Position numbers and translations under genes: made by a program. A DNA stretch of 47,095 nucleotides. It comes from an uncultured Oscillospiraceae bacterium. GTDB taxonomy: Bacteria; Bacillota; Clostridia; Oscillospirales; Oscillospiraceae. The stretch is from contig CAJFNY010000058.1 in assembly GCA_904395865.1 (NCBI GenBank), forward strand, positions 1 to 47,095, written 5' to 3'. Of the stretch, positions 16,677 through 24,120 are shown in pieces. Below the pieces are notes generated by a model. The model was not told the DNA's origin and did no database searches. It saw only the letters and a program-made list of their open reading frames with translations. Each line of letters opens with the position of its first letter. Positions within the stretch are counted from its first letter, which is position 1.

Positions 16677-17536
16677 ACGCGTTTGAGCTGTACACCCCGG
16701 CCACCGTGGAGGAGGCCTGCCGCTGCCGGGCGGAGACCGGCGGCACGCTCCTGGCCGGCGGCACGGACGTCCTGGTGGCCATGCACGGCGGCAAGGCCCA
16801 TGCGGTGCTGATCGACCTGAAGGGCCTGGCGCCGCTGCGGGGCATCCGGGAGACGGAGACCCATTGGCACCTGGGCGCCCTGACGCCCCACTACGCCATC
16901 GAGGCCGACCCGGTCTGGCGCGCCAGGTGCACGTGCCTGTACGAGGGCTGCTCCCAGGTGGGCTCCGTCCAGATCCGCCACCGCGGCACCCTGGGCGGAA
17001 ACCTCTGCAACGCCGTCCCCTCGGCCGACAGCGCCGGCCCGCTGCTGGCGCTGGACGCAGTCTGCCGCATCGCCTCGCCGGCGGGCGTACGCGACGTGCC
17101 GCTGACGGAGTTCTTCCTGGGCGCCCGGCGCACGGTGCTGGGGCCAGACGAGCTGCTGCAGGAGATCGTGGTGCCGAAGCCGGCGCCCCACACGGGCAGC
17201 TGCTACATCAAGTACACCCGCCGCCGGGCCATGGATCTGGCCCTCTGCGGCGTCACCGTCCTGGTCACGCTGGACGGCGGCCGGATCGCCGCGGCCCGGG
17301 TGGCCCTGACCACCGCTGCGCCCACGCCGATCCGTGCCCCCGGCGCAGAGGCGTACCTCCAGGGGCGGCAGGCAGACCGGGTGGATCTGGCGGAACTGGG
17401 GCGGCGGACCGCGGCGGACGCCAGCCCGCGCACCAGCTGGCGCGCCTCCACGGAATTCCGCCTGACGCTGCTGCAGGAGCTGGCCGGCCGTGCCTTTACG
17501 ACGGCGCTGGCCCGGGCGAAGGAGGATCCCACATGA
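16670..17536 (+). CDS. Molybdenum hydroxylase, FAD-binding medium subunit
   Basis: The 288-aa protein carries electrons between the FeS subunit and an acceptor such as NAD. It has the FAD-binding LLAGGTDVLVAMHGG (about residue 25-40) and TLGGNLCNAVPSADS (about 105-120), then the CO-dehydrogenase flavoprotein C-terminal domain. It is about the normal length and lacks an obvious cysteine-rich insertion like the [4Fe-4S] loop of 4-hydroxybenzoyl-CoA reductase HcrB. The ATG overlaps the large-subunit stop (ATGCTGA). Confidence 0.88.
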   Translation: MLNAFELYTPATVEEACRCRAETGGTLLAGGTDVLVAMHGGKAHAVLIDLKGLAPLRGIRETETHWHLGALTPHYAIEADPVWRARCTCLYEGCSQVGSVQIRHRGTLGGNLCNAVPSADSAGPLLALDAVCRIASPAGVRDVPLTEFFLGARRTVLGPDELLQEIVVPKPAPHTGSCYIKYTRRRAMDLALCGVTVLVTLDGGRIAAARVALTTAAPTPIRAPGAEAYLQGRQADRVDLAELGRRTAADASPRTSWRASTEFRLTLLQELAGRAFTTALARAKEDPT

Positions 17537-18000
17537 GAAGCAAGGAAATCCAGGTGACGGTCAACGGGGAGCTGTACCTCCGTACCGTCTCCGTGTCCAC
17601 GACCCTGGCCGAGTTCCTGCGGGAGGACCTGGGCATGACCGGCACGAAGATCGGCTGCAACGAAGGCGAGTGCGGCGCCTGCACCGTCCTGTTCAATGGG
17701 GAGCCGGTGAACTCCTGCCTGGTGCTGGCCGTGGAGGCCGACGGTGGCACGGTCCTGACCGTGGAGGGCCTGGCCGGCGACGAGCTGCACCCGCTGCAGC
17801 AGGCGTTCCTGGACGTGGGCGCCGTGCAGTGCGGCTTCTGCACGCCCGGCATGCTGCTCAGCGCCAAGGCGCTGCTGGACCGGAATCCCCATCCGGATGA
17901 GGCGTTCATCCGGAAAAACATCGAGGGCAACATCTGCCGCTGCACCGGCTACGACCGGATCGTCCAGGCGATCCTGCTGGCGGCAGAGCGGATGTCGTAG
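17533..18000 (+). CDS. Molybdenum hydroxylase, 2x[2Fe-2S] small subunit
   Basis: The 155-aa protein has both iron-sulfur modules of the family. The plant-ferredoxin-type cluster uses Cys42, Cys47, Cys50 and Cys62 (GCNEGECGACTV...NSC). The second uses Cys100, Cys103, Cys135 and Cys137 (CGFC...CRC). It relays electrons from the molybdenum site to FAD. The ORF track shows it only fused to an upstream shadow frame (16864-18000). The real start is the ATG at 17533, which overlaps the FAD-subunit stop (ATGA) and follows AAGGAGG. It ends unit A. Confidence 0.92.
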   Translation: MRSKEIQVTVNGELYLRTVSVSTTLAEFLREDLGMTGTKIGCNEGECGACTVLFNGEPVNSCLVLAVEADGGTVLTVEGLAGDELHPLQQAFLDVGAVQCGFCTPGMLLSAKALLDRNPHPDEAFIRKNIEGNICRCTGYDRIVQAILLAAERMS

Positions 18001-18049
18001 AAAATTCGGCTGCGAACTCAGTGAAACTGCACAATATTTCGTTTGAACA

Positions 18050-18078
18050 TTGACAATCTTTATGCACTTAGCTATACT
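18050..18078 (+). promoter_or_regulatory. Promoter of unit B (split dikinase operon)
   Basis: TTGACA (18050-18055), 17-bp spacer, TATACT (18073-18078), one of the best sigma-A matches in the window. The predicted start is near 18085, giving a leader of about 119 nt that contains operator 2. No clear terminator separates it from unit A, so read-through is possible. Confidence 0.85.
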
Positions 18079-18091
18079 GCTACCTAGAGAC

Positions 18092-18111
18092 GATTATCAT
18101 AATCGATAATC
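18092..18111. promoter_or_regulatory. Palindromic operator 2
   Basis: GATTAT-C-ATAATC (18092-18104) is an odd-centred palindrome, and the overlapping CATAATCGATAATC (18098-18111) matches operator 1 at 12 of 14 positions. It begins about 7 nt after the predicted start of unit B. The arrangement mirrors unit A, which suggests one regulator for both. Confidence 0.65.
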
Positions 18112-18203
18112 GAAAATCGATCAAAAGAGGAACACCGCAATCCGGATGGCCATCCGACCGGCGCCGGCACCTGCCGGCAACCACAAAACAAGGAGGAAAA
18201 CAC

Positions 18204-19898
18204 ATGGCGGAGCGCAAAATCTATGCAACGTTCTTCGGCGACGAAAAGCATCCGGTCCACTGGGAAAGCGAGGAAGAGAAGCAGCTCATGTGGTGGTACG
18301 ACGACCTCCACTGCCCGAATCCCATTTCCCCCATGTACTTCAGCTGCGGCGGCTGGTGGGGCCCCACCTGCAAGTATTTCTACAAGCGCTTCGGCGTCGG
18401 CGGCTACGACTGGCCGGCCAAGAAGATCGGCGGCTACGTCTACACGGCCGTCGTCCCGCCCAAGACGCCGGCCGACCAGGTGGACGGCATGAACGCCTAC
18501 TACAACGCGGTCATGCCCATCTACGCCGAGACCTTCATCGACCAGTGGGAAAAGGAATACGTTCCCGAGCTGGTGGCCATCGCCGACAAGATGGTGGACT
18601 TCGACTTCGAGCACAAGACCATCCCCGAGGCCATGATCCACCTGGAGGACTGCCTGGATATGCAGGAGCGGGCCTTCCGGATCCACTGGATCCTGAACTT
18701 CGCCCAGGCCCAGGCCTCCGGCGAGTTCCAGGCCATCTACCAGAAGGCCGTCGGCCCCATCGACGAGGACTACTCTCTGATCACCGTCTCGCCCGATGAC
18801 CGGAACTGGGAGTCCCTCCGGGACGCCTGGCAGATCAAACAGGAGATCTGCGCCGACCCGGCGATGAAGGCCTTCTGGATGGAGCACGACGCTGCCGCCA
18901 TCCAGCAGAAGCTGGCCGACGTTCCCGGCGGCAAGGCGCTGCTGGAGAAGATCCAGGCGTACACCCAGGAATACGGCTGGAAGCCGCTGTGGACCCATGA
19001 GTACATCTACAAGCTGTGGATCGAGGATCCGACGCCCATCTACGAGGCCATCAAGGGCTACGTGGAGACCGACTACGACTACCCCTCCCAGATTGAGGCG
19101 TGCCACAAGTCCCAGAACGACGCCATTGCCCGCGCCCGGGCGCGGATCACCGATGAGAGCCTCCGGGATGAGTTCGAGAAGAAGATGGCCATCAACATGA
19201 AGATGCTGCCGCTGACCCCGAACCACCACTTCTTCATCGACCAGTCCATCTACGCCCACATGCGCATCATGTTCCTGGGCATCGGCGACATGCTGGTCCG
19301 GGCGGGCAAGCTGGACGACCGCGAGGACATCTTCATGGTGACGTACGACGAGCTGCGCGCCGGCGCCTGCTCCGACTACGACCTGAAGTCCAAGGTGGTG
19401 CAGGCCCGCGCCGAGATGGCCGAGGCCGCCAAGCATCCGCCGCGCTACTGGTACGGCACCGTGGACGAGTGGTCCCTCCACGAGGAGATCTACAAGCAGA
19501 TCCTCTGGGGCTATCCCGACGTGTTCTACAAGTCGCTGGAGATGGAGAAGGCCGAGGCCGAGGGGAGCGGCGAGGACCGGATCCTCAAGGGCGTGCCCGG
19601 CTCCGCCGGCATCGTCGAGGGAACCGCCCGCGTCGTGTCCAACCCGAAGGAGTTCGACCAGCTCCAGAAGGGCGACATCATGATCTGCCGGATGACGAAC
19701 CCCGGCTGGATCATCTCCTTCTCCAAGATCTCCGGCCTGGTGACGGACACCGGCGGCGCCCTGTCCCATCCGGCGGTGGTCTCCCGGGAGTTCGGCATCC
19801 CCTGCGTCGTGGGCACGGTCAACGCCACCCAGCGCATCCGGACCGGGGACCACATCCGCGTCGACGGCGACAGCGGCCAGGTGGAAATCCTCAGCTGA
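18204..19898 (+). CDS. Split dikinase, substrate and phosphohistidine subunit (phenylphosphate synthase/RPH-like)
   Basis: The 564-aa protein ends in the swivelling PEP-utilizer domain, with the phosphorylatable His522 in TGGALSHPAVV followed by SREFGIPCVVG. The first ~460 residues are helical and contain MRIMFLGIGDMLVRAGKLDDREDIFMVTYDEL, a pattern seen in the substrate-binding domain of rifampin phosphotransferases. No ATP-grasp domain is present; it is supplied by the next gene. The pair thus resembles phenylphosphate synthase, where two proteins transfer the beta-phosphate of ATP to a hydroxyl via histidine. A PEP-utilizer TIM barrel is absent, so PEP synthesis is unlikely. It leads unit B with an AAGGAGG site. 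The substrate is unknown. Confidence 0.8.
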   Translation: MAERKIYATFFGDEKHPVHWESEEEKQLMWWYDDLHCPNPISPMYFSCGGWWGPTCKYFYKRFGVGGYDWPAKKIGGYVYTAVVPPKTPADQVDGMNAYYNAVMPIYAETFIDQWEKEYVPELVAIADKMVDFDFEHKTIPEAMIHLEDCLDMQERAFRIHWILNFAQAQASGEFQAIYQKAVGPIDEDYSLITVSPDDRNWESLRDAWQIKQEICADPAMKAFWMEHDAAAIQQKLADVPGGKALLEKIQAYTQEYGWKPLWTHEYIYKLWIEDPTPIYEAIKGYVETDYDYPSQIEACHKSQNDAIARARARITDESLRDEFEKKMAINMKMLPLTPNHHFFIDQSIYAHMRIMFLGIGDMLVRAGKLDDREDIFMVTYDELRAGACSDYDLKSKVVQARAEMAEAAKHPPRYWYGTVDEWSLHEEIYKQILWGYPDVFYKSLEMEKAEAEGSGEDRILKGVPGSAGIVEGTARVVSNPKEFDQLQKGDIMICRMTNPGWIISFSKISGLVTDTGGALSHPAVVSREFGIPCVVGTVNATQRIRTGDHIRVDGDSGQVEILS

Positions 19899-19908
19899 CG
19901 CATCCAGC

Positions 19909-19934
19909 CGCGTGGGGAGCGCGCTCCCCACGCG
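19909..19934 (+). other. Perfect 26-nt palindrome between the dikinase genes
   Basis: The sequence centred on GGGGAGCGCGCTCCCC is self-complementary over 26 nt and lies in the 70-bp gap between the two dikinase subunit genes. There is no U-run. It could set the ratio of the two subunits by stabilising or processing the mRNA. Confidence 0.6.
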
Positions 19935-19968
19935 CCATCCAAAGCAGAAAGATTCGAGGTTTTGAAAA

Positions 19969-20922
19969 ATGCGTTTGATTGCTTGGTTCGATGAGCTGCC
20001 GGAGGAGAACCTCGGCCTCGTCGCCGGCGGTAAGGGCGCCAGCCTCTGCCGGATGTTTCAGAACGGCTTTCCCGTGCCGGAGGGATTCATCGTCTGTTCC
20101 GGGATGTACAGCCGCTTTATGGAAGAGAACGGCCTGTGGGAAAAGGTATACGCCAAACTGGAGGAGATCGACTGGGACTCGGGCGAAAGCCTTGCCAGGA
20201 CGGGTGAGGAGATCCGCCGGATGATCGCGGAGGCGCCCATGTCCGACGAGATGGCGCAGCTGCTGGTGGAGCACTACCGCCAGCTGGGGGACCGCGCGCC
20301 GGTGGCCGTCCGCTCCAGCGGCACGGCCGAGGACCTGGACGACGCCAGCTTCGCCGGGCAGCAGGAGACCTACCTGTACGTCATCGGCGAGGACGAGGTG
20401 GTCCGCTACGTCAAGGAGTGCTGGGCCTCCCTGTACAACGACTGCGCCATCTTCTACCGCCGGGAAAAGCGGTTCGACGAGCGGGAGATCGCCATCGCCG
20501 TCGTCGTCATGCGGATGGTCAACTCCGAGAAGTCGGGCGTCTGCTTCTCCGCCAACCCCATCAACAAGTCCCGGGAGACGTGCATGATCGAGGCGGCTTG
20601 GGGCCTGGGCGAGGGCGTGGTCCAGGGCATTGTGAACCCGGACAACTACGTGGTGCGCAAGAGCGACTTCGGCTACGACATGCGCCACGTCTCCGTCAAG
20701 GAGATCATGGTGCTCCGCGCCGGCGAGCGCGGCGGCAGCAAGGAGGTCCCCGTGCCGGCGGAGCGGCGGGAGCAGCCCGTCCTGAGCGACGACGAGGTCC
20801 GCGATCTAGTGCAGCTGGCCATGCGGGTGGAGACCTTCTACGGAAAGCCCCAGGATCTGGAGTGGGCCTACGAAAACGGGAGGATGTATCTGCTGCAGGC
20901 GCGGCCCATCACGACGCTCTGA
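19969..20922 (+). CDS. Split dikinase, ATP-grasp (PEP/pyruvate-binding type) subunit
   Basis: The 317-aa protein is the nucleotide-binding domain of PEP-synthase-type dikinases standing alone. It shows GGKGASLCRM (about residue 20), VAVRSSGTAEDLDDASFAGQQETYL (about 112-136), and the C-terminal DLEWAYENGRMYLLQARPITT typical of the family. It should phosphorylate the histidine of the preceding protein using ATP. Its size matches the N-terminal domain of rifampin phosphotransferase and the smaller subunit of phenylphosphate synthase. In one-chain enzymes this domain comes first; here its gene comes second. The ATG at 19969 has only a weak ribosome site (GAGG), so translation may be coupled or limited. 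Confidence 0.85.
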   Translation: MRLIAWFDELPEENLGLVAGGKGASLCRMFQNGFPVPEGFIVCSGMYSRFMEENGLWEKVYAKLEEIDWDSGESLARTGEEIRRMIAEAPMSDEMAQLLVEHYRQLGDRAPVAVRSSGTAEDLDDASFAGQQETYLYVIGEDEVVRYVKECWASLYNDCAIFYRREKRFDEREIAIAVVVMRMVNSEKSGVCFSANPINKSRETCMIEAAWGLGEGVVQGIVNPDNYVVRKSDFGYDMRHVSVKEIMVLRAGERGGSKEVPVPAERREQPVLSDDEVRDLVQLAMRVETFYGKPQDLEWAYENGRMYLLQARPITTL

Positions 20923-20977
20923 GCAGCGGACCGCCGGCAATCATCCGCGCCTTCCAAGCTGAATGGAGGTAAACAGC

Positions 20978-21514
20978 ATGACGATGAAAAAGCAGCTTCT
21001 CTACGCGATCCTGACCGCCATCCTCGCGGGCGTCGTGACGTACGTGACCCAGGCCATGTCCGGCTGGCCCATCCCGGCCTGCGCCGGCAACGGGCTGACG
21101 TACATCTGCTTCATCTGCTGGGCCTGCTACTTCGTGTGCGGCTGCAATGTGAAGGGCGCCATCAACTGGTTCCTCTCCATGGCCGCGGGCGTCGTCGCCG
21201 GAATCCTGATGTTCGTTCTGACCTTCGCCTTCCAGGGCGCCATGGGCTACCTGCTGGCCGTCTCGGTGGCGGTGGTCATCCTCGTGATTTTCATGATGTT
21301 CTACGACCGCGTGAAGCTCAGCGGCGCGGGCGTGTTCGTGGGAACGGGCCTGTTCTTCTCCCTCAACGCCGCCGGCGCGCTGACCACCTTCACCGTCTCC
21401 GACTACCTGCTGGTGGGCGGCACGGAGCTCCTGTACGCGGCCATCGGCCTCGTGGCCGGCTGGCTGACCATCTGGTTCAGCAGTCTGGTGACGCGCACCA
21501 AGGGCGGCCAATAA
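20978..21514 (+). CDS. DUF1097-like (YcdZ-like) inner membrane protein
   Basis: The 178-aa protein is almost wholly hydrophobic, with about five or six membrane segments. The pattern CFICWACYFVCGCNVKGAINW and later GAGVFVGTGLFFS resembles the DUF1097 family that includes E. coli YcdZ, whose function is not established. The start at 20978 is preferred over the ORF-track ATG at 20963 because GGAGG (20965-20969) is then correctly spaced. Within unit B it is the only integral membrane protein, so a transport or channel role for the substrate or a product is plausible. A PHP protein resembling E. coli YcdX is encoded downstream in the same unit. Confidence 0.6.
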   Translation: MTMKKQLLYAILTAILAGVVTYVTQAMSGWPIPACAGNGLTYICFICWACYFVCGCNVKGAINWFLSMAAGVVAGILMFVLTFAFQGAMGYLLAVSVAVVILVIFMMFYDRVKLSGAGVFVGTGLFFSLNAAGALTTFTVSDYLLVGGTELLYAAIGLVAGWLTIWFSSLVTRTKGGQ

Positions 21515-21526
21515 CCGCGGCGCAAC

Positions 21527-21554
21527 GCGCCGGCGGGCCCGTTCCCGCCGGCGC
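21527..21554 (+). other. Intercistronic stem-loop before the cupin gene
   Basis: An 11-bp perfect GC stem (21527-21537 with 21544-21554) is followed after five bases by TTTT. It may act as a weak terminator or as an mRNA processing boundary within unit B. Confidence 0.55.
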
Positions 21555-21593
21555 CATCCCTTTTGGAAACTGCACGGATTTTAGGAGTGTATC

Positions 21594-21995
21594 ATGATGT
21601 ATCCTGTGATTCACGAAACTGAAGTGGAAGAAAAAAAGGCCCCCGGCCGCTATCTGCGGTGGGTCGTGGACACCCAGAGCGGACTGCCGGGCCGCTGCTG
21701 CTCCTGCTGCATCATGCGCGTGGAGCCCGGCCAGACCGTCTCGCCGGCCCACTGCCACCCCGGCGGCGAGGAGATGTTATATATTCTGGAGGGGTCCGGG
21801 ACGGTCTACATCGACGGCATTCTCTACCCCTTCCGCGCCGGCAGCGTCGTACTCTTTGAGCAGGGCAAGATCCACATGGTCCGCAACACCGGCGACGAGC
21901 CGCTGAAGGTGGCCTGCTTCTTCGCACCGGCCGCAAATCTGGATTCCTATGAGTACCACCCCGAGGTGGACTTCGACGGAGGGCACACGCCATGA
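21594..21995 (+). CDS. Single-domain cupin protein
   Basis: The 133-aa protein is a small beta-barrel cupin. The metal-binding motif appears as HCHPGGEEMLYILEG (about residues 45-60), and a second-motif histidine is in GKIHMVRNTGDEPL. Such proteins act as metal-dependent isomerases, lyases, dioxygenases or as small-ligand sensors. In a cluster with a lactonase and dehydrogenases an isomerase role on a sugar or sugar acid is possible. TAGGAG lies 7 nt before the ATG, and the stop overlaps the next gene (ATGA). Confidence 0.85.
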   Translation: MMYPVIHETEVEEKKAPGRYLRWVVDTQSGLPGRCCSCCIMRVEPGQTVSPAHCHPGGEEMLYILEGSGTVYIDGILYPFRAGSVVLFEQGKIHMVRNTGDEPLKVACFFAPAANLDSYEYHPEVDFDGGHTP

Positions 21996-23035
21996 GACGA
22001 GACAATCCCCTGTACGGCTTTTCCATTCAGCCGGAGGACCTGCACTACGTCGGCCACGACCTGCAGCGGCCCGAATGCATTCTGGCCGAGCCGGACGGCA
22101 GCCTCTGGGCCGCCGACGCCCGGGGCGGCGTCGTGCACATCCGGCCCGACGGCAGCCAGCAGATCATCACGCAGAAGCACGACGGCGGCCTGAAGCCGGA
22201 TAAGGACGTGGACCGCTTCTTCAACGGCACGCTGCCCAACGGCCTGGCCTTCGCCCGGAGCGGCGACATCCTGATCTCCAACTTCGGCACGGACTGCCTG
22301 GAGATCATGCGGCGCACCGGCGAGACCCGCGTCCTGGTGGACACCATCGACGGGAAGCCCATCGGCAAGGTCAACTTCGTCCTGCGGGATTCCCGGGACC
22401 GGGTCTGGATCACCGTGACCACCATGAAGAAGAACTGGATCGACGCGCTGGTGCCCGACCTGGACGACGGCTACATCGCCCTCTACGACGGCCGCAGCCT
22501 CCGGGTCGTGGCCGACGGCCTGCACTTTACGAACGAGGTCCGCTTCGACGCCCGGGAGGAGTACCTCTACTGCGTGGAGACCGTCGGCGTGCGGGGCGGC
22601 CGTGTGGTCCGCTTCCGCTGCGACGGGCAGGGCAATCTCTCGGGCAAGGAGGTCTACGGCCCCTCGGAGTGGGGGCAGGGCGCCTATCCGGACGGCATTG
22701 CCTTCGACAGCTACGGCAACCTGTGGGGCACCATGGTCTATTCGGACAAAATCTTCGTCATCGACCCCGACGGCGAGGGGACGATCCTCTTCGACGCCGG
22801 GGACCACGAGAAGGTCCAGGCCCTGGACGACGCCTTTTACGCCAGCCGCGTGACGAACGAGATCCTCTTCGCCACCGGCCGCGGGCCCGCGCCGTGGACG
22901 GCCAGCGTCTGCTTCGGCGGCCCGGACCTGCGGAACGTCTACATCGGCTCCCTGCGCGCCACGAACATTCCCTGGTTCCGCGCACCAGTGGCGGGGCTGC
23001 CCATGGTGCACTGGAATGAAGGGAGGAAGCCATGA
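21992..23035 (+). CDS. SMP-30/gluconolactonase-family protein
   Basis: The 347-aa six-bladed beta-propeller belongs to the SMP-30/gluconolactonase/LRE family, which hydrolyses sugar lactones with a divalent metal. Family-like elements are the N-terminal RPECILAEPDGSLWAAD with a probable metal glutamate, NGLAFARSGDILISN, and later YPDGIAFDSYGNLWGTM with a probable metal-binding aspartate. There is no signal peptide, so it acts in the cytoplasm. The start overlaps the cupin stop and the end overlaps the alcohol dehydrogenase start, so the three are tightly coupled. A lactone would be expected as the product of an upstream sugar or aldehyde oxidation. Confidence 0.85.
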   Translation: MRRDNPLYGFSIQPEDLHYVGHDLQRPECILAEPDGSLWAADARGGVVHIRPDGSQQIITQKHDGGLKPDKDVDRFFNGTLPNGLAFARSGDILISNFGTDCLEIMRRTGETRVLVDTIDGKPIGKVNFVLRDSRDRVWITVTTMKKNWIDALVPDLDDGYIALYDGRSLRVVADGLHFTNEVRFDAREEYLYCVETVGVRGGRVVRFRCDGQGNLSGKEVYGPSEWGQGAYPDGIAFDSYGNLWGTMVYSDKIFVIDPDGEGTILFDAGDHEKVQALDDAFYASRVTNEILFATGRGPAPWTASVCFGGPDLRNVYIGSLRATNIPWFRAPVAGLPMVHWNEGRKP

Positions 23036-24120
23036 ACGAGACCATGAAGGCCATCCTGCTCCGGGGCCCCAACGACTTCGTCTACTGCGACGTGCCGAAG
23101 CCGTCCCCCGGCGAGTACGAGGTGCTCTGCCGGGTGGAGTCCGTCTCCATCTGCGGCACCGACCCGCACATCATCCAGGGGGATTTCCCCGGCGTCTGGC
23201 CCCAGTCGTTCCCGCTGATCCCGGGGCACGAGTGGTCCGGCGTCGTGGTGGCGCTGGGAGAGAAGGCCGACTGCTTCGGCTGGAAGGTGGGCGACCGGGT
23301 CTGCGGCATCGCCAACCTGGGCTGCGGCCACTGCAAAAACTGCATGGAGGGGCGCTTCACCATCTGCCTCAACTACGGCAACCAGAAGGTGCACCGGATG
23401 TACGGCCACATCTCCCCCGGCGCCTACGCCGAGTACATCGCCGTCAACATCCGTTCCATCTCCAAAATCCCGGACGAGATGGACTTTGACACCGCCTGCA
23501 TCATGGACACGCTGTCCATCGCCCTGCACACGGTCCTGCACAGCCATCTGGAGCCGGGCGACGACGTGCTCGTCAACGGCGCCGGCGCCCAGGGCTGGAT
23601 GTCCATCCTCTGTGCCCGGGCCATGGGCGCCAACCGGATCTTCTGCTCCGGCAGCGGCAACCGCCTGGCCAAGGCCGCGGAGCTGGGGGCCATCCCCATC
23701 GACTACCGCAAGGAGGATCTGGTGGAACGCATCCGGGCGGAGACCGGGGGACTGGGCGTCAAGCGCGTGATGGAGTGCACCGGGACGGTCCAGGGCGTCC
23801 GGAACGCCTGCTGGACTGTGGCCCGCGGCGGCTGCATCTCGGTCATCGGCTTCCCCAAGGATGACGTGCCGATCCCCATCAAGCACCTGGTCATGGACGA
23901 GATCGAGCTGGTGGGCAACCGGGCCAACCCGAACACGCTGGACAAGGCGATCTCCATCGCCAGCAAGTGCCTGGACGATCTCCGGGGCCTCATCACCCAC
24001 GTGTTCCCCCTGTCCGAATACCGCAAGGCGTACGAAATCTTTACCACCCGGGCCGACCATTCGCTGAAGGTCGTCGTCAAGCCCCAGTGGAAGGAACCGA
24101 ATGGAGGAGTGCAGAAATGA
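23032..24120 (+). CDS. Zinc-dependent medium-chain alcohol/polyol dehydrogenase
   Basis: The 362-aa protein has the medium-chain dehydrogenase layout. The catalytic zinc site is in SICGTDPH and PGHEWSG, and the structural zinc site is CGHCKNCMEGRFTIC. The nucleotide-binding domain holds VNGAGAQGWMSILCARAMGA, a GxGxxG-like loop with Gln in the fourth position. It resembles sorbitol and threonine dehydrogenases that oxidise secondary alcohols with NAD(P). GGGAGG lies 8 nt before the ATG, and both ends overlap neighbours by 4 bp (ATGA). It probably oxidises a hydroxyl of the cluster's substrate or of an intermediate. Confidence 0.88.
   Translation: MNETMKAILLRGPNDFVYCDVPKPSPGEYEVLCRVESVSICGTDPHIIQGDFPGVWPQSFPLIPGHEWSGVVVALGEKADCFGWKVGDRVCGIANLGCGHCKNCMEGRFTICLNYGNQKVHRMYGHISPGAYAEYIAVNIRSISKIPDEMDFDTACIMDTLSIALHTVLHSHLEPGDDVLVNGAGAQGWMSILCARAMGANRIFCSGSGNRLAKAAELGAIPIDYRKEDLVERIRAETGGLGVKRVMECTGTVQGVRNACWTVARGGCISVIGFPKDDVPIPIKHLVMDEIELVGNRANPNTLDKAISIASKCLDDLRGLITHVFPLSEYRKAYEIFTTRADHSLKVVVKPQWKEPNGGVQK

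Noticed and set aside
14379-18000. Aerobic CO dehydrogenase (coxMSL)
   Set aside because: The large subunit lacks the AYRCSFR active-site loop and the gene order and context do not match cox operons.
18204-20922. Simple PEP synthase or pyruvate phosphate dikinase broken by a frameshift
   Set aside because: The order of domains is reversed relative to one-chain enzymes, each ORF has its own start and complete domain, and the PEP-binding TIM barrel is missing.
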